Origin: Chromobacterium subtsugae
GTDB lineage: Bacteria > Pseudomonadota > Gammaproteobacteria > Burkholderiales > Chromobacteriaceae
DNA length: 64,000 bases
Assembly (NCBI RefSeq): GCF_001676875.1
Contig: NZ_JYKA01000003.1
Coordinates: 1 to 64,000 of the forward strand
Direction of reading: 5' to 3'
The translations under genes and the position numbers were made by a program. Below the pieces are notes generated by a model, which was given only the letters and a program-made list of their open reading frames with translations, made no database searches and was not told the DNA's origin. Of the stretch, positions 1-7,974 are shown piece after piece (position 1 is the first letter of the stretch; each line of letters starts with the position of its first letter).

Positions 1-1
1 C

Positions 2-26
2 AACGCCAAGTCGATGACTTGGCGTT
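2..26 (+). other. Hairpin in the 23S-5S rRNA spacer
   Basis: A perfect 11-bp inverted repeat (AACGCCAAGTC / GACTTGGCGTT) with a 3-base loop lies about 45 bases before the 5S rRNA. Its place suggests the spacer between 23S and 5S rRNA, where such stems often serve in precursor processing. The 23S gene itself would lie left of the window, so the role is inferred. Confidence 0.5.
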
Positions 27-71
27 ACGCCTGAAAAAGGCAATAGAATTACGCAGCAGCGTTACCGTTTT

Positions 72-187
72 ATCTGGTGACAATAGCGAGGTGGTCCCAC
101 GCCTTCCCATACCGAACAGGACCGTGAAACGCCTTAGCGCCGATGATAGTGTGGCATTCGCCATGTGAAAGTAGGACATCGCCAGAT
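72..187 (+). rRNA. rrf: 5S ribosomal RNA
   Basis: The sequence contains the conserved bacterial 5S core: GGTCCCAC, CCCAT, CCGAAC, GTGAAA, GCCGATGATAGTGTGG and GTGAAAGTAGG. The two ends pair (TCTGG with CCAGA) to form the terminal helix. The length of about 115 bases is normal. It is followed at once by a strong intrinsic terminator, so this is the last gene of an rrn operon whose 16S and 23S genes lie outside the window. The exact ends may be off by one or two bases. Confidence 0.96.
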
Positions 188-200
188 TCCCCCATAAAAA

Positions 201-228
201 GCCCCAGGCATCAGCCTGGGGCTTTTTT
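201..228 (+). terminator. Intrinsic terminator of the rrn operon
   Basis: A perfect 9-bp GC-rich stem (GCCCCAGGC / GCCTGGGGC) with a 4-base loop is followed by TTTTTT. It lies 13 bases after the 5S rRNA. Confidence 0.95.
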
Positions 229-597
229 GCTTATCTCTCTCCCAAGCATGTCCCGCTGTTGTGTCATTTTCCAGTCAGCTTCATGACAGTTATTTGCGAT
301 TAAAATTAAATGTACTAGGCTGACTTGTCATTTTCAGACAGCGCTTGTTCGCTATCCGACTACGTTTGCGCGTGACAGACAACGCAATGTTGCCAAGCTG
401 CAAAGCCTTATCTATGCGATTGGGGTGATTTTCGTCCGGATGGAATGCGAACTCATGGCCTGGCCTGCTATCGTTTTGGTAGTGTTTGGGCGCTAAAGAA
501 TATTTTATATTGTCGAACAAAACGGGATGTCCTTGTATACAATAGACGGCTTACCCGGACGCGAGGCCGGGGCTGCAAACAATATTCGGAGAAACCC
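229..597. other. Non-coding stretch between rrn and putA
   Basis: This 369-base stretch is clearly more AT-rich than its surroundings and holds no convincing gene. It must contain the putA promoter. An AT-rich block at 500-512 and the palindrome at 533-542 lie just upstream of putA. A good Shine-Dalgarno (GGAG) precedes the putA ATG at 598. No clear -35/-10 pair with standard spacing could be assigned. Confidence 0.6.
533..542. promoter_or_regulatory. Candidate operator palindrome upstream of putA
   Basis: TTGTATACAA is a perfect 10-base palindrome, 55 bases before the putA start. This form resembles the operators of GntR-type regulators of the FCD subfamily (TTGTATACAA-like sites). PutA in this genome lacks its own DNA-binding domain, so an outside regulator is expected. 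Assignment to a regulator is inference. Confidence 0.4.
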
Positions 598-3500
598 ATG
601 CAATTTGAAGCTTTTGCTCATCATCAAACCGCTTTGCGCGATGCGATCACCGCCGCCTACCGGCGCGACGAACGCGAATGCGTGCAGGCCTTGCTGGCGC
701 AGGCGGCGATGAGTCCGGAACAGGTGAAGTCGGTGCAGCAGCTAGCCAGCCGCTTGGTGACCGAGGTGCGCCGCGAGCGCACCCGCTCCAGCGGCGTCGA
801 TGCGCTGATGCATGAGTTCTCTCTGGACAGCAGCGAAGGCATCGCCCTGATGTGTCTGGCGGAGGCGCTGCTGCGCATCCCCGACCGCGTAACCGCGGAC
901 AAGCTGATTCGCGACAAGATTTCCCGCGGCGACTGGAAGGCCCACCTGGGTAACAGCTCGTCGCTGTTCGTCAACGCCGCCGCCTGGGGCCTGCTGGTGA
1001 CCGGCAAGCTGGTTTCCTCGCACAGCGCCTCCGGCCTGTCGGCCGCGATGACCCGGCTGATCGCCAAGGGCGGCGAGCCGCTGATCCGCAAGGGCGTCGA
1101 CATGGCGATGCGGATGCTGGGCAAGCAGTTCGTCACCGGTGAAACCATTGAGGAGGCGCTGGCCAACGGCCGCGAGCGCGAGGCGCGCGGCTATCGTTTC
1201 AGCTACGACATGCTGGGCGAAGCGGCGATGACCGAAGCCGACGCGCAGCGCTATCTGAAAGACTACGTCACCGCCATCCACGCGATCGGCAAGGAGTCGA
1301 ACGGCCGCGGCATCTATGAGGGCCCGGGCATTTCGGTGAAGCTGTCTGCCATCCACCCGCGCTACGCCCGTCTGAAGCATGAGCGGATGATGAGCGAACT
1401 GCTGCCGCGCCTGAAGGATTTGTTCCTGCTGGCCAAGCAGTACAATATCGGCCTGAATATCGACGCCGAAGAAGCCGATCGCCTGGAAATTTCGATGGAC
1501 CTGGTGGAGGCGCTGGCCAACGATCCGGATCTGAACGGCTTCGAAGGCATAGGCATCGTGGTGCAGGCCTATCAGAAGCGCTGTCCTTATGTCATCGACT
1601 TCCTGATCGACCTGGCGCGCCGCACCAGCCACCGCTTCATGGTGCGGCTGGTGAAAGGCGCCTATTGGGACGCCGAGATCAAGCGCGCCCAGGTGGATGG
1701 CCTGCCAGGCTACCCGGTGTATACCCGCAAGGTGTACACCGATGTGTCCTACCTCGCCTGCGCCAAAAAACTGCTGGCCGCGCAGGACGCCATCTACCCG
1801 CAATTCGCCACCCACAACGCCTACAGCCTGGCGGCGATCTATGACCTGGCCACCGGGCTGGATTATGAATTCCAGTGCCTGCACGGCATGGGGGAAACGC
1901 TGTATGACCAAGTGGTGGGCAAGGACAAGCTGGGCAAGGCCTGCCGCATCTACGCGCCGGTGGGTTCGCATGAAACCCTGCTGGCCTACCTGGTGCGCCG
2001 CCTGCTGGAAAACGGCGCCAACTCCTCCTTCGTCAACCGCATCGTCGACGAAGCGGTGTCCATCGCCGAACTGGTGACCGACCCGGTGGCCGAAGCGGCC
2101 CGCCATGCCGGCGCGCCGCACGGCAAGATCGCGCTGCCGGCCGAGCTGTACGGCAATGGCCGCCGCAACTCCAAGGGCCTGGACCTGTCCAGCGAGCACG
2201 TGCTGGCTACCCTGCAGCTGGGCCTGCAGGCGTCCGAGCAGCAACGCTGGGCGGCTTTCCCGATGCTGGGCGACGGCGATGTCAGCGACGGCCAGTTGCT
2301 GGAGGTGCGCAATCCGGCCAATCACGCCGACATCGTCGGCAAGGTGATAGAGGCCAGCCCCGCCGATGTGGAGCGCGCGCTGACGCAATCGGCCGGCTAC
2401 GCCGCCGCCTGGGCCGCCACGCCGGTGGCGGAGCGCGCCGCCTGCCTGAACCGCATGGCCGACCTGATGGAAGCCAATATGCCGGCGCTGATGGGCCTGG
2501 CGGTGCGCGAAGCCGGCAAGACGCTGAACAACGCCATCGCCGAAGTGCGCGAGGCGGTGGACTTCTGCCGCTACTACGCCGCGCAGATCGCCGCCGAATT
2601 CGACAACGCCAGCCATCAGCCGCTGGGCCCGGTGGTGTGCATCAGCCCGTGGAATTTCCCGCTGGCCATCTTCATCGGCGAAGTGGCCGCGTCGCTGGCC
2701 GCCGGCAACACCGTGCTGGCCAAACCGGCCGAGCAGACCAGCCTGATCGCTGCTTACGCCGTGCGCCTGCTGCACGAAGCCGGCGTGCCGCGCGCCGCGC
2801 TGCAGTTCCTGCCGGGCCGCGGCGAGGTGGTGGGCGCGGCGCTGACCGGCGACGCGCGCATCCAGGGCGTGATCTTCACCGGCTCCACCGAAGTGGCGCA
2901 GATCATCAACCGCACGCTTGCCAAGCGCAGCGACGACACCGTGCTGGTGGCGGAAACCGGCGGCATGAACGCGATGATAGTCGACAGCTCGGCGCTGCCG
3001 GAACAGGTGGTGACCGACGTGTTGAGCTCGGCCTTCGACTCCGCCGGCCAGCGTTGCTCGGCGCTGCGCGTGCTCTACCTGCAGCACGACATCGCCGACA
3101 AGGTGGTCAAGATGATCAAGGGCGCGATGGACGAGTTGACGGTGGGCAACCCGGCCAAGCTCACCACCGATGTCGGACCGGTGATCGACGCGGAGGCGCA
3201 GGCCGGCTTGCTGGCCCATATCGAAAAGATGAAGAAGTCCGCGAGGGCGGTGCATCAGACCAGGCTGTCCAGCGAGTGCGAGCAGGGCACTTATGTCGCG
3301 CCGACGCTGTTCGAGATCGACAATCTGTCCGAACTGAAGCGCGAGGTGTTCGGCCCGGTGCTGCACGTGCTGCGCTTCGCCGCCAGCGATCTGGACCAGG
3401 TGGTGGCCGAGATCAACGCCACCGGCTACGGCCTGACCCACGGCATTCATAGCCGCATCGACGAAACCATCGCCGACATCTGCGGCAAGATCAAGGCCGG

Positions 3501-4191
3501 CAACGTCTACGTCAACCGCAATATCGTCGGCGCGGTGGTCGGCGTGCAGCCGTTCGGTGGCGAGGGCAAGTCCGGCACCGGCCCCAAGGCGGGCGGTCCG
3601 TATTACTTGTATCGCTTGAGCCGCGCCGCCTGGCAGCCGAAGCTGGCCGCCGTTAACGCTGCCGTCGAGCTGCCGGCGCTGGAGGCGTTGGCCGCCGCCG
3701 CCAAGGCGCAGGGGCTGGCGTTGGATGGCGCTATCGCCGCGGCGCGCAAGGAAAGCCCATTGGCGCACAGCGTGGCGCTGCCGGGGCCGACCGGCGAGAA
3801 CAACACGCTGGGCTTCGCCGGCCGCGGCCGCATCGGCTGCGTGGCGGACGACGCGCAAGCACTGGCTGAACAGCTGGCCGCGGTGTTCGCCGCCGGCAAC
3901 CGCGCGGTATTGGCCAAGGACGGCGCCGGCGCCAAGCTGGCTGCGCAATTGGGTAGCCATGTCGAACTGGCGGCGGACGTGCTGGCCGCCGACGTGGACG
4001 CGGTGCTGTTCGCCGGCTCTGGCGCGGAGGAGGCGCGCCGCCGCCTAGCCGCCCGCGACGGCGCGCTGGCGCAACTGATCCTGCGCGACGCGCATGGCTA
4101 TAATATTCACCGGCTGGTGGTGGAGCGCGCGCTCAGCGTCAACACCACGGCGGCGGGCGGCAACGCCAGCCTGATGAGCATGAGCGAATAA
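598..4191 (+). CDS. putA: Bifunctional proline dehydrogenase / glutamate semialdehyde dehydrogenase PutA
   Basis: PutA oxidises proline to glutamate in two steps: FAD-dependent proline dehydrogenase passes electrons to the quinone pool, then the NAD-dependent aldehyde dehydrogenase module finishes. The 1197-residue protein shows the PRODH barrel in its first 500 residues (motif KGAYWD), then the aldehyde dehydrogenase half with Glu786 (VAETGG) and the catalytic Cys820 (GQRCSALR). A C-terminal extension beyond about residue 1010 matches the extra domain of long PutAs. The reading frame is open further upstream, but the ATG at 598 has a GGAG at ideal distance and begins the conserved part. The N-terminal ribbon-helix-helix DNA-binding domain of E. 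coli PutA (about 1320 residues) is absent, so this PutA should not be its own repressor. Confidence 0.95.
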   Translation: MQFEAFAHHQTALRDAITAAYRRDERECVQALLAQAAMSPEQVKSVQQLASRLVTEVRRERTRSSGVDALMHEFSLDSSEGIALMCLAEALLRIPDRVTADKLIRDKISRGDWKAHLGNSSSLFVNAAAWGLLVTGKLVSSHSASGLSAAMTRLIAKGGEPLIRKGVDMAMRMLGKQFVTGETIEEALANGREREARGYRFSYDMLGEAAMTEADAQRYLKDYVTAIHAIGKESNGRGIYEGPGISVKLSAIHPRYARLKHERMMSELLPRLKDLFLLAKQYNIGLNIDAEEADRLEISMDLVEALANDPDLNGFEGIGIVVQAYQKRCPYVIDFLIDLARRTSHRFMVRLVKGAYWDAEIKRAQVDGLPGYPVYTRKVYTDVSYLACAKKLLAAQDAIYPQFATHNAYSLAAIYDLATGLDYEFQCLHGMGETLYDQVVGKDKLGKACRIYAPVGSHETLLAYLVRRLLENGANSSFVNRIVDEAVSIAELVTDPVAEAARHAGAPHGKIALPAELYGNGRRNSKGLDLSSEHVLATLQLGLQASEQQRWAAFPMLGDGDVSDGQLLEVRNPANHADIVGKVIEASPADVERALTQSAGYAAAWAATPVAERAACLNRMADLMEANMPALMGLAVREAGKTLNNAIAEVREAVDFCRYYAAQIAAEFDNASHQPLGPVVCISPWNFPLAIFIGEVAASLAAGNTVLAKPAEQTSLIAAYAVRLLHEAGVPRAALQFLPGRGEVVGAALTGDARIQGVIFTGSTEVAQIINRTLAKRSDDTVLVAETGGMNAMIVDSSALPEQVVTDVLSSAFDSAGQRCSALRVLYLQHDIADKVVKMIKGAMDELTVGNPAKLTTDVGPVIDAEAQAGLLAHIEKMKKSARAVHQTRLSSECEQGTYVAPTLFEIDNLSELKREVFGPVLHVLRFAASDLDQVVAEINATGYGLTHGIHSRIDETIADICGKIKAGNVYVNRNIVGAVVGVQPFGGEGKSGTGPKAGGPYYLYRLSRAAWQPKLAAVNAAVELPALEALAAAAKAQGLALDGAIAAARKESPLAHSVALPGPTGENNTLGFAGRGRIGCVADDAQALAEQLAAVFAAGNRAVLAKDGAGAKLAAQLGSHVELAADVLAADVDAVLFAGSGAEEARRRLAARDGALAQLILRDAHGYNIHRLVVERALSVNTTAAGGNASLMSMSE

Positions 4192-4208
4192 TCAACTTGC
4201 CAGGCTCC

Positions 4209-4240
4209 GGCCGCGTTGAAATAATGCGGCCAGAGTTTTT
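4209..4240 (+). terminator. Probable intrinsic terminator after putA
   Basis: A short stem GGCCGC / GCGGCC with an 11-base AT-rich loop is followed by AGAG and TTTTT. The stem is only 6 bp, so strength is uncertain. Confidence 0.6.
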
Positions 4241-4307
4241 ACTTTAAGAGCAAGACTGGAGCCGGCCTGCTGGCTGGTTGTGTTGAAGCAAGAGAGGAAC
4301 TGAAGAG

Positions 4308-5531
4308 ATGCAAGTATCCAAGCTGTCTACCCTGACTCTGGCGGTTGCCGCCGCTGTCGCCCTGTCCGCCTGCGGCAAGAAGGAAGAAGCCGCTCCGGCA
4401 GGCGCCGCTTCGGCTCCGGCCCAGGCGAGCGCTGGCGGCGACGTGGTCAAGATCGGCTTCGCCGCCCCCTTGACCGGTCCGCAATCGCACTACGGCGAGG
4501 AATACAAGAACGGCGTGACCCTGGCGATCGAAGACGCCAACGCCGAGAAGCCGACCATCGCCGGCAAGCCGGTCACCTTCGAACTGGACGCCCAGGACGA
4601 TCAGGCCGATCCGAAAACCGCCACCCAGCTGGCGCAGAAGTTCGTCGACGAGAAAGTCGCCGGCATCGTCGGCCACTTCAACTCCGGCACTTCGATCCCG
4701 GCCTCCAAGATCTACTCCGACGCCGGCATCCCGATGATCGCGATGGCGACTTCGCCGGTATTCACCGCGCAAGGCTTCAAGAACACCTTCCGTTCGATGA
4801 CCTCCGACACCCAGCAGGGCGGCGTGATGGGCAAGTTCGTGGTGCAGAACCTGAAGGCGAAGAAGATCGTCATCGTCGACGACCGCACCGCCTACGGCCA
4901 GGGCCTGGCTGACGAATTCGAGAAGTCCGCCCGCGCGGCCGGCGGCGAAGTGGTGAAGCGCGAGTTCACCAATGACAAGGCCACCGACTTCACCGCCATC
5001 CTGACCAGCATCAAGGGCGCGAACCCGGATGCGGTGTTCTACGGCGGCGCCGACGCGCAGTCCGCCCCGATGACCAAGCAGATGAAGCGCCTGGGCATCA
5101 AGGCGCCGCTGATCTCCGGCGAAATGACCAAGACCCCGACTTTCCTGCAACTGGCAGGCAAGGAAGCCGACGGCACCATCGCCTCGCTGGCCGGCCTGCC
5201 GCTGGAGCAGATGCCGGGCGGCAAGGACTACGAATCGCGCTACAAGGCCCGTTTCAAGTCCGATGTGGCCACCTACTCGCCGTACGGCTACGACGCCGCG
5301 CGCACGCTGATCCAGGCGATGAAGGACGCCAATTCGGCCGATCCCAAGGTCTACATGCCGGTGCTGGCCAAGATCACCCACAAGGGCGTGACTTCCAGCA
5401 ACTGGACCTATGACGACAAGGGCGACCTGAAAGACGGCGGCATCACCGTTTACAAGGTGGAAAACGGCCAGTGGAAAGTGCTGGAAACCGTCGGCGGCGG
5501 CGTGGCCAAGGACGCATCCGCAGCCAAGTAA
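4308..5531 (+). CDS. Branched-chain amino acid ABC transporter substrate-binding lipoprotein (LivJ/LivK family)
   Basis: This is a periplasmic binding protein of the Leu/Ile/Val type (type I fold) that would deliver amino acids to a LivHMGF-like permease. The 407-residue protein starts with a lipoprotein signal ending in the lipobox LSAC, so it is probably tethered through its cysteine rather than free as in E. coli LivK. The mature part has the family opening VKIGFAAPLTGPQSHYG. A low-complexity Ala/Pro linker separates the lipid anchor from the domain. No permease or ATPase genes lie nearby, so it is an orphan binding protein. The ligand cannot be read from sequence. A strong terminator follows, so it is probably monocistronic. 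Confidence 0.88.
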   Translation: MQVSKLSTLTLAVAAAVALSACGKKEEAAPAGAASAPAQASAGGDVVKIGFAAPLTGPQSHYGEEYKNGVTLAIEDANAEKPTIAGKPVTFELDAQDDQADPKTATQLAQKFVDEKVAGIVGHFNSGTSIPASKIYSDAGIPMIAMATSPVFTAQGFKNTFRSMTSDTQQGGVMGKFVVQNLKAKKIVIVDDRTAYGQGLADEFEKSARAAGGEVVKREFTNDKATDFTAILTSIKGANPDAVFYGGADAQSAPMTKQMKRLGIKAPLISGEMTKTPTFLQLAGKEADGTIASLAGLPLEQMPGGKDYESRYKARFKSDVATYSPYGYDAARTLIQAMKDANSADPKVYMPVLAKITHKGVTSSNWTYDDKGDLKDGGITVYKVENGQWKVLETVGGGVAKDASAAK

Positions 5532-5550
5532 GCCAGCTTTCTCCATGACG

Positions 5551-5577
5551 AACGGCGCGGACTTCCGCGCCGTTTTT
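5551..5577 (+). terminator. Intrinsic terminator after the binding-protein gene
   Basis: A perfect 10-bp stem (AACGGCGCGG / CCGCGCCGTT) with the loop ACTT runs into TTTT. It lies 20 bases after the stop codon. Confidence 0.93.
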
Positions 5578-5643
5578 GTTTGCGCGCACAAACGGCCAGA
5601 CGCGCGCTAATATCGACTACGACAATTTCAATGGGAGAGGCGA

Positions 5644-5997
5644 ATGAAACGGACAAGCATGGAAACGCCGCCGCCATCGCCCTGTATCGGCATCTGCCGC
5701 CTGGACGAGAGCGGGCAGGTGTGCGTCGGCTGCCGCCGCACGCTGGACGAGATCGCCGGCTGGTCCAGCTATGGCAAGGAAGAGAAGGAGCGGGTCTGGC
5801 AGCGCCTGTTGGCCTTGCCTGTGCCGGTGCAGGCCAAGACCTGCGCCCGTTGCGGCGGTGGCTTCACCTGCGGGGCGGGCGGCGAGGCGGGCGGCTGCTG
5901 GTGCGCGGATCTGCCGCGGCGCTTGTCGCCAAGCGCGGCGGACAGCGACTGCCTGTGCCCGGCGTGTCTGCAGCGGCAACTGCGCGTCGAGAATTGA
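5644..5997 (+). CDS. DUF1289 / cysteine-rich CWC domain protein
   Basis: A 117-residue cysteine-rich protein of unknown function. Residues about 10-55 match the DUF1289 pattern (PCIGICRLDESGQVCVGCRR, then a W..Y...E motif). The C-terminal half has KTCARCGG, GCWC and CLCPAC, the pattern of the small CWC cysteine-rich family. Both halves look able to bind zinc or another metal through CxxC pairs. Joining the two small domains in one chain is notable. GGGAG lies before the ATG. The gene stands alone between a terminator and a weakly linked acetyltransferase gene. Confidence 0.75.
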   Translation: MKRTSMETPPPSPCIGICRLDESGQVCVGCRRTLDEIAGWSSYGKEEKERVWQRLLALPVPVQAKTCARCGGGFTCGAGGEAGGCWCADLPRRLSPSAADSDCLCPACLQRQLRVEN

Positions 5998-6179
5998 AGC
6001 CGCCGGGCGTCCGGCGGCGGGATGGCGCATGCTCGCCGGAGGGGGCCGCAGGTTTTGCCGCGTGGTCGTGACGCCGCTTTCTTCATCCGGACGATAAAGA
6101 TAGTCTGGCCTATCACGCCTATGCTCATGTGCTATTCTGGCGGTGGATCATATCGTCGGCCAACGCGCCGCTTCCCTTC

Positions 6180-6647
6180 ATGCCCGCCATCATCCGCCAA
6201 GCCCTTCCTTCCGATCTGGAAACCATAGTCCTGCTGCGCATGCGGCTGTTCGACGACGCGGCCGCGCTCAACGGCGTCGGCCCCGACGAAACCATCCGCG
6301 CCGCCACCATCGCGTATTTCCGCCAGGCGCTGCAAGGCGGCGATTGCGTCACCTGGGTGGCGGAGGAGGCCGGCCAGGTGGTCGCCATCGGTTCGCTGGC
6401 GGTGTTCGCTCGGCCGCCTTATCCGGGCAATGCCGCCGGGCGGGACGCGTATTTGCTGAATATGTACACGCTGCCGGATCATCGCGGCCAGGGCCATGCG
6501 CGGGCGATCGTGCGCAGCGCGCTGGCGCTGGCGCAGCGGCGGGGTTACGGCAAGGTCTGGCTGCATGCGACGGAGGCGGGGCGGCCGCTGTATCGGCAGG
6601 AAGGCTTTCTCGCGTCCGCCGATTACATGGAGTGGGCGGCGGGCTAA
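6180..6647 (+). CDS. GNAT family N-acetyltransferase
   Basis: A 155-residue acetyltransferase of the Gcn5 fold. The acetyl-CoA-binding motif A is visible as LPDHRGQGHARAIVRSAL, preceded by the beta-strand AYLLNMYT. The open frame reaches back to 6129, but the segment before the ATG at 6180 looks non-conserved. The family's typical opening (IIRQALPSDLETI) follows this ATG directly, although no strong ribosome site is seen. The substrate is unknown. It is followed by an enoyl-CoA hydratase gene after 59 bases. Confidence 0.82.
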   Translation: MPAIIRQALPSDLETIVLLRMRLFDDAAALNGVGPDETIRAATIAYFRQALQGGDCVTWVAEEAGQVVAIGSLAVFARPPYPGNAAGRDAYLLNMYTLPDHRGQGHARAIVRSALALAQRRGYGKVWLHATEAGRPLYRQEGFLASADYMEWAAG

Positions 6648-6706
6648 GCGCCGCTTCCGGTTTGACTGACGGCGGATTGGCCGCCGCTTTGCTGCGAGGA
6701 GGGCTT

Positions 6707-7489
6707 ATGTTCGAGCAGGATGTGGTGCGTTACCAGGTGGAAGATGGCATTGGCCGGATCACGCTGAACCGGCCCGACTGCCTGAACGCGATGAACCGCC
6801 CGCTGCTGCGCCAGCTGCTGGCGGCGCTGGAGCTGGCCGCGGTGGATGAATCGGCGCGGGCACTGATCCTTTGCGGCAGCGGCCGGGTGTTTTCCGCCGG
6901 CGCGGACATCCGCTTTCTCAGCCAGGCTTCGGCGGCCGAGGTGAGGGAGCTGGCGCGGCTGGCGGTGGCTGTGACAAGCAGGATAGAGGCGCTTGGCAAG
7001 CCGGTGCTGGCCGCGATCAACGGCGACGCGCTGGGCGGCGGCCTGGAAATCGCCGAAGCCTGCATGTTGCGTCTGGCCGCGCCGCATGCCCGTTTCGGCC
7101 ACCCGGAAGTGAGGATAGGCGCGGTGGCCGGTTTCGGCGGCACCACGCGGCTGCCCAGGCTGATAGGCAAGGGCAGAGCGGCGGAGCTGCTGCTGACCGG
7201 CAGGCTGATCGATGCCGAGGAGGCGTGCCGGCTGGGCCTGATCAATCGGGTGGTGGCCGCCGCAGATTTGCTGGCGGAATCGGAGGCTTTGCTGCGCGAG
7301 GTGATGGCGCAGTCACCGGTGGCGGTGCGGCTCACCTGGGAGGCGTTGCACCGCGGCCTTAGCCTGACGGAAGACGAGGCGGCGCGGCTGGGGGCCGATT
7401 ATTTCGGCCTGGCGGCGCAGAGCGAGGATTTCCGCATCGGCACCCGCGCTTTTCTCGACAAGCAGGCGCCGCATTTCAAAGGACGCTGA
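6707..7489 (+). CDS. Enoyl-CoA hydratase/isomerase family protein
   Basis: A crotonase-fold protein of 260 residues, the normal size. The oxyanion-hole segment (FSAGADIRFL) and both acidic residues expected of true hydratases are present: Glu in GGGLEIAEAC and Glu in HPEVRIG, followed by GFGGTTRLPRLIG. It should therefore add water to an enoyl-CoA, but the acyl chain cannot be inferred. A strong Shine-Dalgarno (AGGAGGG) sets the start at 6707, although the frame is open far upstream. Only 16 bases separate it from the VOC protein gene, so the two are probably co-transcribed. Confidence 0.87.
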   Translation: MFEQDVVRYQVEDGIGRITLNRPDCLNAMNRPLLRQLLAALELAAVDESARALILCGSGRVFSAGADIRFLSQASAAEVRELARLAVAVTSRIEALGKPVLAAINGDALGGGLEIAEACMLRLAAPHARFGHPEVRIGAVAGFGGTTRLPRLIGKGRAAELLLTGRLIDAEEACRLGLINRVVAAADLLAESEALLREVMAQSPVAVRLTWEALHRGLSLTEDEAARLGADYFGLAAQSEDFRIGTRAFLDKQAPHFKGR

Positions 7490-7505
7490 TCCGGAGGGTA
7501 GGCTT

Positions 7506-7928
7506 ATGAAGCCGCGCATCACTTTGCTGACGCTGGGGGTGGACGATCTGCAGCGCGCGCTGCGTTTTTACCGCGACGGTTTGGGGCTGGCAAGCGAGGG
7601 CATAGTCGGCGCCGAGTTCGAGCACGGCGCCGTCGCCTTTTTCGAACTGGAAGGCGGTTTGAAGCTGGCGTTGTACCCGCGCGCCAGCCTGGCGCATGAC
7701 GCGGGCCTGCCTGAGCCGCGGGCCGCCGCCGCCGGCGTGTCGATCGGCCACAATGTTTCCTCCCGGGGGCAGGTAGATGAAACGATGGCGCAGGCGGCGC
7801 GCGCCGGCGGCACCATCGTCAAGCCGGCCATGGACACGTTCTGGGGCGGCTATGCCGGCTATTTCCAGGATCCGGACGGCTATCTGTGGGAGGTGGCCTG
7901 GAATCCGCAGTGGGAGGTTCGGGATTGA
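7506..7928 (+). CDS. VOC (glyoxalase/bleomycin resistance) superfamily protein
   Basis: A 140-residue protein of the vicinal-oxygen-chelate fold with two beta-alpha-beta-beta-beta modules. It opens with ITLLTLGVDDLQRALRFYRD and ends with YFQDPDGYLWEVAWNP, both hallmarks of the family. The metal-ligand pattern is incomplete, so it may bind a small molecule rather than act as glyoxalase I. The start is supported by GGAGG seven bases upstream. It is probably co-transcribed with the upstream hydratase gene. Confidence 0.82.
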   Translation: MKPRITLLTLGVDDLQRALRFYRDGLGLASEGIVGAEFEHGAVAFFELEGGLKLALYPRASLAHDAGLPEPRAAAAGVSIGHNVSSRGQVDETMAQAARAGGTIVKPAMDTFWGGYAGYFQDPDGYLWEVAWNPQWEVRD

Positions 7929-7974
7929 CGACGCGCGGGGAGGGCGGGACTGGCCTGCGCTCCCGGGCAGCGGC

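Noticed and set aside
290-520. 76-codon open frame on the minus strand upstream of putA
   Set aside because: It starts at a TTG without a Shine-Dalgarno, lies in AT-rich regulatory DNA and has no recognisable domain.
742-3960. 1072-codon open frame on the minus strand across putA
   Set aside because: It is the antisense shadow of putA in GC-rich DNA. Its translation is low-complexity (Gly, His, Gln, Arg, Ala), has no family features and no ribosome site.
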